A DNA stretch of 64,000 nt from Pisaster brevispinus (lineage: Eukaryota; Echinodermata; Asteroidea; Forcipulatida; Asteriidae), in NCBI GenBank assembly GCA_023634235.1, contig JAMKCF010000040.1, forward strand, positions 930,001-994,000. Direction: 5' to 3'. A model generated the notes under the pieces. The model saw nothing but the letters and a program-made list of their open reading frames with translations. It did not search any database and had not been told where the DNA came from. This document shows, piece by piece, positions 12,419-23,451 of this stretch (position 1 is the stretch's first letter; every line of letters starts with the position of its first letter). A program made the position numbers and the translations under genes.

Positions 12419-12426
12419 ACCCTGCA

Positions 12427-13095
12427 GGGCTTGATTTCATAAAGCGTTAAGATTCATCTTAAGCTGAGTTGTCAAGGGTGCACCCCACTAATTAGGGAGT
12501 AAACAGAGCGTCGGCATCATTAATTTTTGTAGGCCCTCATTTTTTGAAAATTCTAGACAGATTTGAGAGCACAAGAAAAGGGATACAGTGTAAAAAGTGT
12601 GCCCGATTGTGACCTGGGGGTTGTTAACTTCCAACTTGACATGCTTGAGGTATTTTGGATGACATAAGCCCTGATAATAATAAATAAATGGTCCTATTTG
12701 CCGAGAGGTGTAGGAACATTTTTCAAGATTGATAATCGGACGTTTGGAAAATTACACCTGTGTAGGGGTGTTTTCATTTGGAGGGGGAATATCCCGACGG
12801 GCCCTGGGACTCCCCATATTAAATTGAGCAGGGGATTAAAGTTCAAGAGTCATTGAATAATTTCCCCTTGACTGTAAAAAGCTGTGAGAATTCTAAGTAT
12901 TTTTCGTGTACTTTTGAATATTTAGCATTTTGCACTGTATGCCATGGGAGTTTATTTAGTGGTGTGCACCCTCAATGTCACATTAGTGATTGGTATTGTG
13001 ACATCACACTTTCCTTGACAATAATAAATTGAGATTGGTAATATGATAAACAACTAGTTAGGATCAATCTGTGGGCTCTGTGTAATCGACCCCAG
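12427..13095. repeat. TTTCACAAAGCACTAAGAT-family element with nested insertion
   Basis: Left part GATTTCATAAAGCGTTAAG to 12475; right part from 12972 (TGTCACATTAGTGATTGG, TTGTGACATCACACTTTCC) to AATCGACCCCAGG. Intact relatives at 16811, 32588 and 36788 lack the 12476-12971 segment, which is a later insertion. Confidence 0.7.
12476..12971. mobile_element. 496-bp nested element, GGGTGCAC ends, TCAA duplication
   Basis: Starts GGGTGCACCCCACTAA and ends with the near-complement TTTAGTGGTGTGCACCC. TCAA flanks both sides (12472-12475, 12972-12975). It interrupts an older repeat whose uninterrupted form is known from other copies in this window. No coding frame. The transposase class is unknown. 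Confidence 0.75.
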
Positions 13096-13099
13096 GTCT

Positions 13100-14100
13100 G
13101 TTTTACAGTACATGTATGTCTTATACTTAATATTCGATTCAGTACTTGATTGCCAATGCCAATTTTGTAATTATTCAGTACTTGATTGTCAATGGCAATT
13201 TTGTAATTATATGCTCAGTGCACAGTAGATGTATTCATTGCAGTGAATAATTACTCTAAAAAAATTCATTATTAGATACCAATCAAAATAGAATTGTAAT
13301 CAAAATTATCCTTTCATGGAAGACAAAATGTGTAATTTCATACTTTGTGTTCTTAATTTGCCTAAGATTGAATATTCTGATAACAATAAAATATCTTGAT
13401 TTGATTCATTGAACAAGAACACATTCAAGCTTTCCTTTATTATATACTTTACAACTTCAAGGAACGATAGTAGATTCGATTTGGCATTAAGTTTAAAACT
13501 TTTTTTTTTTCGTCGACCGTATTTCTTATTCCCCCGCTAAAAAATAAGAATAATAATTGAAACACCAGTGTCCAAAGAGGCGTAACATTTAACCCTGAAA
13601 AGTTTGGAGTCGTCCAAAACCAAAAGAGGGGTGGTACACTTTCTGTTTGCTTGATGAACTTGGTCTTGACGAAGTTTTATTTAATGGGCAAGAATGTGTT
13701 TTGATAAAATCCAAGGTGTGTCCTAACATATTTAGAAAATGTACATTTCCATTTGAGGTGGGTCGGGGGAAAGACATAATGGGGGCTATTTAATGTATCC
13801 AACTATTGGACAACTTTCTCGATCCCACAGCTTGGGGAGGCAAGAGAGAGGGAAGGGTTCCGACCCCCCCCCCCCCGTGACGCCAGTGCCATGGAGGGAT
13901 GTCCTTATAATTATAAGCTTCCTGTATTATCAGACAGACTGCCCTCATGTCAAATAATTCCTAACTTCTCTACTTTATCAAGAAAAAACGTTCTCGAAAT
14001 CATCCTCCTTCCTCCGTTTATAGCAACGCCCCTTTCTGACAACCCATGGAACGGTATAGGAGGGGGGCTTAGTGCCCTCACGAGATCCAAGGTACACACT
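13100..14100. other. upstream region of gene B
   Basis: No second gene seen. A C run lies at about 13866-13877. AACAATTATTGTTTACA, self-complementary in part, lies directly before the start. No TATA box was placed with confidence. Confidence 0.4.
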
Positions 14101-14144
14101 ACCAGGGCTATAGTCTACTATTATGTCAACAATTATTGTTTACA

Positions 14145-17100
14145 ATGGCGGTCAACAAGCTAGTTGTCGTCTGCGGGATCGTTGCTGGTATGCTGGCTTG
14201 GTTCGCCACAAAGCGAGACATCTTCACTGTCAAGAATGAGATGTTTGTTGTCAGAGAAGCGAGTGAAGTGTATCAGTTGATCTCAGACCTGAGGAAGCAC
14301 ACCAAGTACCACAGTCTTGTGTAAGTACGGTACATGTTGTAAAATACACCACATGAGCCACAGCACTACATGTACATCACTCGAACCTACACAGTTATAA
14401 CGGTTATAGAAACCTATTATATACGTGTACTATATTAATGCAGGTGTCTCGCTCAAATGAACTTTGGTAAAGGGGCACCATTCAACCGTAACCCTCTAAA
14501 TGATAACGAGTCTGCGGTGGGAACCATTCAACCATGGATTATACAAATCCTCCTTCAAATTACGGTTTGGTAGGATGGTTCTGTCTGTTGATAAAAACTA
14601 AACAATAGGGCCTAAACATCGTAAGAATATAAACAGATTTGGGTGGTGGTTTTTTTTAGGGTTTTTAGAAACCCCAAAAACTTGTCTTCCCCTTAAGACT
14701 AGAGACCTATAGATTCTTTTAGAATCACCCACACCCGCAACTGAAGATTGCCCGAAACTGAGGCATGAAAACTTGTTATTGCTAACTTCAAGAGGATCTG
14801 AAAAAATCTCCTCGCGGTCTCACCCTACCACCCACGCAATCGTGAAAATGGCTTCTCCGGTCACCCTTAATATTATTCACTTACCACATTCTCCTGTCAC
14901 AATGACAAACACTGCGAATATAACAAACTGACACGGACCCTACTCATAAAACTTTTGGTTTTCAAGTCATAGTCATAAAGTGTCACTGAATCGGACAGCA
15001 TCGTCATTCATTTACCCTATCATTTTTTTGTAATATATAAAACAGGGGAGGAAGAGGGGAGGAAGAAGGAATTGCATGTGCCAGGCTTTGAATAATTACA
15101 TGTTTGGGCCTTTTTAACTAATTCACCTCCGTTCGCAAAACGTAAACTTACAAATGCCGTCAAGCACAGTGAGATATACTTAGTCTAAAACTACGATTGA
15201 TTTTGTAACAGACAATTATTTTAAAAATGAGTTCATTCTTTAAACCAAAAGTTATTGACATTATTTCTTAATATTTGAATGCAGACCGAAAGAAATTGAA
15301 TTACTGCACGCCAAAATCCACGACAGCGGTTTAGAAGAGCGTCTTTTCAAGGTTAAGGAATACGTGCCCCTTCCCCTTGGCTATAATATGACAGTGAATT
15401 TCGATGCCCTCGCAAAACTTACAAAGTAAGTATAAGATATAATTTTCAGATAAGCATTAATATTGTATGTAGCCAGGTGCAGATTCTTGAAGTGATAAAG
15501 AGAAGTGCGAGGACCGTGTATTCAACTCTCTTTGACCTGCAGTATACCATGCCCTATGGGGCAGAGGGTGCCACCACCCCAAACGTTCCCATACTTTAAA
15601 AGGCTGTAGTTTCCCCTTGTACAGAAGTACAATGTACCCCTATAATCCTTTAAATAATTCCTGAGATTTCAAGCACACAATGAAGACAAACTATGGGGGT
15701 ACACCATGCCCCATATCGAGCACCAAATGACCTTGACTGATGATGTTCGTGCTTCTTGGATGGAGGCATTTGGCAGGCCAGCCAGTGTTGCATTGCGTGA
15801 TGCGACGAGGGCATGGGTGACCTTTTCTTCATCATCCGTGATTTGCGAGATACTTGCTGTTTTGTCAAAATTCCACAAGATATTGTGCTCTTTTACTGAA
15901 ATGTGAGCAATTCATGCTCAGCGCTGTCAAAATGAACACCTAACATTCATAATGTCTGAGACAGGCAGGTCATGAACGATAATGACGAAAATAAAGCAAA
16001 AGGCAGAAAGCTAATGTGGTGCGCCAGTCAAGTACCGGTACAGCTGTCGCTGTGTTCAGTTTCAGGAAATTGGTTTTCATCCACATGCGGCGTCTCAGTT
16101 ATGCAGGTCCGGATTTACTGAAAAGTAGCACGATCGGTTGGACAGTAGTTCTTGGCTTGCCTATTTTAAAGTTGCTAGCCTGTGAGCAGTTTAGGAGTCT
16201 ATATGCATTTTTGTATACAATCTTTGAAACTTTCAGACTCATCTGTCTACTACATGTCAACAAATCCAAATCCACTTGATGCCTATTTTTCCTATCGCCC
16301 CTTGGGCGGCCTTTTTGTTTTTCAAAATGGCCTCTACTTTTGAAATATTATTTAGCACATGTTTTGTCCATAATATAAGTTAATTAAATGTCACTGAATT
16401 TACAAAGATGTTTATTCTCCAAACTTGTACTACTACTAAGTTTGACTCCTTTTTTCTTTTTTCTTTTTTCTTTTTACTATCAAAACTTTTATGCGTTTCA
16501 GCAGCTATTTTGAATAAAAAAATGGCCGCCATTTAATCTCATCTCGGTATTTTTCCATGGAAAAATACCGAGATGAGATTTCATGCTGCCAAAGAGAGAA
16601 TTATGTTTTCTTCAGCCCAGATAACCAGTGACACGTTCAGGTTAAGACATATCCAAAGAAAGACTGGACACCCCGTAAAGATGGAAGTTCACGCCACGAA
16701 GTCACCCAATATCCCCAAGTGGTGCAGTGCATTGTCTGAACTTCCGGGTCAGTCTTCCAGGTCAGAATTTACCCAAATTCCGGGACGCGCTTCCGGGTCC
16801 TATGGGGGCCAGGGCTCAATTTTTACAAAGCACTAAGATTCATCTTAAGATGAGTTGTCAGTATACCATAATGATTTATATTGTGAAGCCACACTTTGCT
16901 TAGCAATTGAGATTGATAGGCATACACAGTTAAGATCAATCTAAGCTTTTTGTGTGAAATCGATATATCTGACCCATTTCAGGGTAAGTATGACCTCGGA
17001 GATCTGTGTCAAAATGACAAAAAAATGGTTCAAAATGATAATCGATTCTTCTTATGATTTGCCAATGGAGGTGCCTATATCACACACACACACAAAGGTT

Positions 17101-17556
17101 ATATTGGCTAACATTAGGAATACTAAGTAGACTACCCTTGCATTGGCCGCCCCTCGCTGATGTCAACCAACGGTATGTGCGTGCAACGCACTATACTCTA
17201 CAAAGCCAATGATACATCTTCCTTTGACTTCAGCTTTTGACGTCATTATATGCAACGGGGCTGTATAAAACGTATGTTTTTTTTTATTGTATTCAAAGTA
17301 ATTTGAAATACTGTACCTTTGCAGACCGAACGAAGAGCTAGTGGTTGACATACAAGTGGACATGATCGGAGGGTTAACGGGGGCCGCTGTGTGGACTCTT
17401 GTTCCTTCATCCCTTGGAGACCTCCGCGGAACCCTGGTCACTGAGGAGTTCTCTTTACACTGTCTGAGGGTAACGTGTGGCTTCATTCAACACAAGGCAG
17501 CTGTGTCTCACGAGGAACTGTTTCAAAAACTCAAAGAGGATCTGGAGAGTCCTTGA
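14145..17556 (+). CDS. membrane-anchored START/SRPBCC-like protein (gene B)
   Basis: Three exons, 14145-14320, 15285-15425 and 17325-17556, with strong donors (gtaagt) and gcag acceptors. Both introns are phase 2 and the total is 549 nt (182 aa plus stop). The start is the ATG at 14145 in the context ACAATGG; a TTG just upstream is not needed. Residues 1-20 form a hydrophobic segment, then FTVKNEMFVV and EVYQLISDLRKH resemble the first strand and helix of an SRPBCC/START-like fold. The C-terminus (SHEELFQKLKEDLES) resembles the long last helix of that fold. No enzyme motif is visible, so lipid or small-molecule binding at a membrane is inference. It lies 3.8 kb downstream of gene A in the same orientation, so tandem duplication is the simple explanation. 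Confidence 0.83.
14690..14965. repeat. dispersed repeat, partner at 52385
   Basis: TTCTTTTAGAATCAC, CAACTGAAGATTG, CCGAAA, GCATGAAAACTTGTT and ACTGCGAATATAACAA recur in the same order at 52385-52935. In intron 1 of gene B. Family unknown. Confidence 0.55.
16535..16580. repeat. perfect 46-bp palindrome
   Basis: AATCTCATCTCGGTATTTTT is followed by CCATGG and the exact complement of the first part. No mismatch and no loop. It lies in the intron of gene B between exons 2 and 3. Confidence 0.85.
16811..16976. repeat. TTTCACAAAGCACTAAGAT-family element
   Basis: AGGGCTCAATTTTTACAAAG, CACTAAGATTCATCTTAAG at the left and AGTTAAGATCAATCTAAG near the right end, with the central TTGTGAAGCCACACTTTGC. 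Confidence 0.65.
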
Positions 17557-18157
17557 TTCTCATTGTAAGCTGTGTTGAGGGAAATCCTACAATCAGTAGC
17601 GGCATACAAGAAGAATATTGAGAATGGATTTATAATTTGAATACGAAGGTTGTGCACATATTACAGAAAGTTTTGGTATTAATGTTTTCTTATTTTGTTC
17701 AATACTTAACAATGTGATATTTCAAGATGTAGGTTCGATTTTTGGCAAAGTTGGATCAGCAATTTGATCAGATTAATTTTAATTGTAAACAGCTACTATA
17801 GATTTATAGATTATAGAAAGTGTCCGTGGCAAATGCGAAAGTTCTCGTAAGTTTTATAACTATTGAGACAGAAGCACAAGCCAAAATTCGTTCAGAGATA
17901 ATTTCTAAAAATACATTATTAGTATAAATTCTTTTTTGAAAATGGTCCATGCGACTTTGTATTAGATATTGACTGTGAGACAAACTATTGCAATCTATAA
18001 CACGTCTTGCTAGTTCTTTAGTCTGGCTGGCTGTAACACGGTCACATGTGGTTAGGTTTAACTAATATTATAGGCTAGCTCATGAGATTTTCGCCACCGT
18101 CAAAACATCGCGCGCGCATAATTTTCGTGGAAAAGTTTCCGAACCGGGCACTTTGGC
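17557..18157. other. 3' flank of gene B
   Basis: AT-rich; presumably 3' untranslated sequence followed by intergenic DNA. No convincing AATAAA within 350 bp of the stop. Confidence 0.4.
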
Positions 18158-18355
18158 TGGGCCCAATTTCACAGAGCTGCTTAAGCAGAAAATATTGCTT
18201 AACAATTTTCTGCTTAGCAGAAATGAGCGGCATACCAGTCACAAATGGTGCATGCGACATGGTATTTTTCGCTAGTAACCCTATTCAGGTAAGCATAATT
18301 TTGTTTTGCTTTACTCATTTTTTCCCGCTTAAGCAGCTCTATGAAATTGGGCCCA
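18158..18355. repeat. GGGCCCAATTTCAT palindrome, single copy
   Basis: Starts TGGGCCCAATTTCACAGAGC and ends GCTCTATGAAATTGGGCCCA, near-exact inverted ends, with AGCAGAAAATATTGCTTA inside. Non-coding foldback element. Confidence 0.8.
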
Positions 18356-18930
18356 GTGAGAGTGCCCTGTTATTATGTGAACAGTGAATAGCATTACAAA
18401 ATAAACAAAATAATCTAGGGAAACTAAAATCATTCCTTTAATTATTGAATTGCTTATAGTGATTTAATTTCTCATGAGTTAATTGTTGAATTAATACAGT
18501 TCAGTTATAAAACCCTGACAAGTTTATTTTCTTATCTCATATTTTGGACCGAGATGTGTACAACACTGGCATAATTCGGTCAATAGTGCACGTCTATAAC
18601 CCCGGGGGAGGGGCTGTGAGTTGCCAGTCCATATATGTATATAATTATTGTACAGACCGGAAAGTCTCTGTTTCCAAGGACCGTTTCCACCAAGCAAAAT
18701 GTCGAGTTTCTCATATCGGGGAGGTTATTTATGTTTATGGGAGAAATATAAACATTTCCATAATTAAGCTCTGAAGATTGTTGACATTATGGAATACTTT
18801 GTGACTAAGTAGGTTTCATCCCAAATAATTCACTCATGTTTTTACCGTGGCACAGTCTTAAGCAGGCGGGAAAATACGGACTCCATTTCTAACACTTGGG
18901 CCCGAGTGCATTCAACTCTCTCGTCACCTG

Positions 18931-18952
18931 CCGGGGGGGGGGGGGGGGGGGG
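18931..18952. repeat. poly-G run of about 22
   Basis: An unbroken G run in non-coding DNA. Its length may be unreliable in the assembly. Confidence 0.85.
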
Positions 18953-19924
18953 TTGCTTACCTTAAGGCATAAATCTTCTCGGGAAAGTTGTCCTGTTCCA
19001 TTCTTCATTAGAGAAGTTCATGAAGGGGTGGCAAATATCTTCCTCACTCTTCAAAGGTCTTCAAAATAAGTGAGTTATGTTATATTTAAAGCATCATTTT
19101 AAACTATAGAAATCCTACAGTGAGTAATGGTTTCAAATCAGCCAAACTTAAACTTATGCCTGAAGCTTTCCTTTGATATGGCGGGACTTTTAAAATCACA
19201 TGGCCTGTTCGTTTAAAAGACCAAACAAATGAAATAAAAAATGTTAACGTGAAAAGTCCAGCAATTGAAATTTAAATATTTTTATAATTGGAAGCACATG
19301 CAGTATCAGTATTACATAGGTTTCATGCCCGGCTAAGTTTGACTAAAACCGCTATTAAGCCGGTCAATCTGGTAAAGCGCCGTCTTTGACTCATAATAAT
19401 TTACTCCCAACACACTCCTCGCTCGAACATGCTGTGTTTGTTTCGACATAGCAGTCCGAACAGCTATTTTTTCGGCAAAATTTGTATTTGTTTTTCTTCT
19501 TATTCTATCCATCCGTCAAAAATCGAATTTGATTTGTACACGAATCTGTGGCCTCCAAAAGTTATACTTAGCTTAAGCAAAATTATAAAGAAACCAGTTA
19601 GCATTAATTTTGAAACGAATTTATTTAAACAAAACAGTAGACGTTTTCAATGAATCATTGTACCAAAAATCCTTATAGCTGAAAAAAGTGTCTCGATATC
19701 GACCATTCAAAGAAGCTGAATCCTTGACCCAATTTATATGTTCCGTGTTCACAGTGTGACAGGCGGCCAATAAATGATGCATTTAACACCCAAGGAAGAA
19801 AACAACAACAACACCCAAAAAACTATATCCGATTCACCGCTTGTATTCCCACAAACAATTTATAGAGTTCACACCGAAGGCATATCGTGGCCAACAAAAC
19901 CATAAAATATTATGTTATAGGCCT

Positions 19925-20700
19925 ACATTATATTTTTAGTCTTAGTATACTTAAACTCCAGATAGACAATGCACGGGTTCTTGTTCTTGTTTTTTCTTTA
20001 ATATTTGAGTTTATTATTTTCATACTAAACAATTACACTTCCATAAAAATCAAGATAATAAGACTGCTGACAACTAACACACTCGAATTTAACAGCAAAG
20101 ACAATAGAAATAGAAATAGAAATTAAAATTAAAAGGAATTCAGACGTCAATTCAGCCGTGTATATGTGTGTTTATGAATTAAATTTTGACCGTGTGATAT
20201 GAAGCTGTCACTACGGTACTAGTCGCTGTGCCAGACTTGAGCACATTTTGATGTAATTTGTAAACATTGATGTAAGCTATACACGTCAGCAAGTGAATAG
20301 TATTCTTAGTCTAAGTAATTGAACTCTAAATAAATATGGCACGGATTCTTTTTATTGTTTTATTTTTCCTCTTTCTTTTTGTTAATATCCCAGTTCATTG
20401 ATTTCATAATAAACAATAATACTGCCGTAAAAATCTAGATAATAAGATTGCAGACAATAATATTAACACACTCATGTTTTAACAGCAAAAACAAAAATAA
20501 ACATATTAAACAAATTTTGAAGACTTGAAACGTTAATAGTGTGTAGGATGTGTAAACAAACTGATTGTTGCCAATGTGATATATATGAAGCTGTCATACG
20601 GTACTCGTCACTGTGCCATTGCAGACTTGAGCCCATCGGTTGAAGTCATGTTGTAAACATTGATGTAAGATAGGCAATACACGTCTGCAAGTGAATACTT
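19925..20700. repeat. tandem duplication, about 385-bp units
   Basis: Two units (about 19925-20305 and 20306-20700) share AGATAATAAGA, TAACACACTC, ATGAAGCTGTCA, CGGTACT..TCGCTGTGCCA and TTGTAAACATTGATGTAAG in the same order. They have diverged by substitutions and small indels. No coding frame. Confidence 0.75.
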
Positions 20701-22126
20701 AGACATTATAGAAATCCCTGCCAACGGGAACACAGCAAACGATACTGAATAACAGATGATCATAGGGAACGATTACACGCTATCGCCATTGTGTTGTGCA
20801 CAGTAAGCATACCAGTCAAACGTAATGTGTAAAATTGAAAATGCGTACAGCTACTAGAAACATACATAGCGAAACATTGCTATTATCGGTGCTCTCAGGG
20901 GTCTGAGAGACTTTTTATGGAACCAGAATAAACGAAAATATATTAGTCTTGCCTGAACAGTTCGCTAAAGATTAAAACCACGATAAAAAGGCTTTAATTA
21001 TCGTCCATGAGACAGCCAGATCCAAGCGTGCATGGCGACCATTTTGAATACACATGTATGCAGCACATCATCGGGTACCCTGAATAAAGTATTGAGTGAT
21101 TGATATGAGACCAACGAGGGTAGGCTACCCGACTATTCGTTCTCTTGAGGTACGGTTTAAAAACTCTGCCCTCCAAAAATATTGAAAAATTGGATAAGCC
21201 ATTCAAACCCATGGTCAAAACAGTAAATTTCTCAATTGTTGTATAACAATGTTCAAGCGAAAGTGACAGTGAAACTACTTAAAAAATAAATAAATGAATA
21301 AACAAATAAATTTTGAAAAATTTAAAATACATAAATGAGTGATAAGATAGGCCTAACTAAAAATGTTATCTTAGATGTTTTATCCAATTATGTTGCTTCG
21401 TAATATAATGGTCAAGGTCACACACTGTTAGTAAAAATGCATACACAAGGCTTCATACTTGTGTATGGTCGATTCAATGTAAGTACAATTAGCATTCTTT
21501 GTTATAGTTAACTAAAGTTCGTCCATGTCAGAATCGGTAAACAAATCACAATATTTCTCAAAATTTAGCAAACATTCCGCGTAGACCTGAATTAAATATT
21601 AATGTCATTATAACTAGGCCTACATAAACTAATTAATTAAGTTATAGCTAGTTACATTTAACTATTATAACTTCATGACCTAAGCTTTAATATGATCTGA
21701 CTCTTTTGTATTTAATTTATTTACATAGAACTAACCGATAGGCTATCTTTTGTGAGCGAGGGCGTCCTTACACACGCCAACTTACTGGGTACTTTTAACA
21801 ATAGAACAATGCTACCCCACAAGGTTTTCTTTGTTCAAGCGGTACCCCACAGAGGATTTCTTCAGAGAAGGGAATAATAGAACAACAATGGAAGTACCCC
21901 GTAACTGCCATATGTAAGGGTGTGTGTGTGTGCGTGTACAAACTGTAGCATTTACTTGCTTATATAATTTTAAAGTGTTTTTAAATACTTTGCGAAGCGC
22001 ACTCGGCGTCTTTGAGGAGGAATTTGACGTTGCATAAGCCTCTTATTAAAGTATTATTACAGTGATTTGACCGGCAAATAATTTTTGGTGTGTATCAACG
22101 TCAGAGATAACTAAGAATTATCGTTG

Positions 22127-22154
22127 GTAATAATAATAATAATAATAATAATAA
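22127..22154. repeat. AAT trinucleotide microsatellite
   Basis: About nine copies of AAT/TAA, followed by AATACATG. Confidence 0.9.
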
Positions 22155-23349
22155 ATACATGTACAAACTAGAATTTTTAGGAAATGCCCGCACAACCCCT
22201 ATTTCGATTTCAAAAATATTTTTCTGTCTGTCGTTTTTGTTTATTTTTTAAAACTTAAAATCTAATTTCAAATTTTTAATTATTTTCGTCAAATAAAAAG
22301 AGGCGATAAAATCGTTATTTTAAAACATTGTGAAAAGCTCATAATTTACCATTTTAAAATTGTAAGTGTTACAGAAGTTCCTACTACATGTATTATGACT
22401 AACTACTCTTGCTTTCATTTATTTATTGTATTTATTTACAGTGAATCGGGCAAGGTTTTAATTTACACAACATTGAATATCATTATCAACCAGAAATAAA
22501 ATTACACGGTATCCTCGTGTTTCAAAGAAAGTACTTAAAAACTTAAAATCAGCATTTTTTTTTATCGATACCCACCAACCCCCCTTCTTTACGGTAAAAT
22601 GAAACAAACAACTTGGTTAAGTTCAGGGTGAATGACTGTATGTGCCAAACTTTAACCCGTTTTAGAAGGTCAGCCTTTGAGGAAGACTGTTGCTAAGGTT
22701 GAAACGTCAGACCATTATCAATTATTTGGATGTACTGCATGTTGTTTGGTTAGCAGTTTACAACATGTAGGCTAATTCGGGCGATTCCCCCTTTTTCCAC
22801 TTAGAAACATGTATGTCTATCATATCATATGCCCGCACATTGATCTCAGATACAACTATCCACGCCGTTTTTGGTAGAAATACAGTATTATGAAAACTAC
22901 AAGTGGTAAATGATTATGTAACCCAGGTACTCTAAAAAGAAAAGTCGATTGTTTCATTTCATTTGATTGATGGCAAGCTGTCATTGACTGAGCACAATGA
23001 CCTACGCCATGGGCCAAACGTTAACACTAACAGCAATTTGGTCATTGTACTCTGTCAAGTGCTGTTGTTTACGTGCATGAAGGTGAAATAGAAATGCTAC
23101 AAAACTAACTGTTTTATGACAATCCTATTCTATATTTTGAACTTAAAGTGTTACTAGAGCGATTTGTGCTGCGGTTCCCTTCTATAATAAAACTGTAGAA
23201 TGATACTTCATTATGTCTCATAAAAAAAAACCAAAGAGTTGGCTCTTTTGTTCATGCTAAAAAAAATACTTTTATAGACCCATTTTTTTGCACTCGCCAC
23301 TCCGAATCGCGAAAAGACCCCCCACGTAGAGTCCCTGTGCACACAGCTT

Positions 23350-23372
23350 CCGCAAACAACTGCGTGACGTCA
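23350..23372. promoter_or_regulatory. CRE-like site upstream of the P2X7-like relic
   Basis: TGACGTCA within GCGTGACGTCACAGAG lies about 100 bp before the candidate start at 23476. The octamer is the consensus CREB/ATF site. Function here is inference. Confidence 0.35.
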
Positions 23373-23451
23373 CAGAGTGGTATAGGTCTTGTGTTGTCAT
23401 ACACAACAGCGTGAAGGAAGCAATTACTTTCCCTTCGCTTAGGCTTGTTTC

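Larger units (their letters stand above)
20701..23451. other. AT-rich intergenic stretch
   Basis: No coding frame above background. A phrase near 22675 (TTTGAGGAAGACTG..., GTTGAAACGTCAGACC) resembles the 3' tail seen in some retroelements, but nothing upstream supports one. Confidence 0.4.

Noticed and set aside
15706..15906. overlapping short frames on both strands in gene B intron 2
   Set aside because: Open on both strands without conserved motifs; splicing of gene B accounts for the region as intron.
22660..22740. retroelement 3' tail
   Set aside because: A short phrase resembles such tails, but no reverse transcriptase or other piece was seen upstream.
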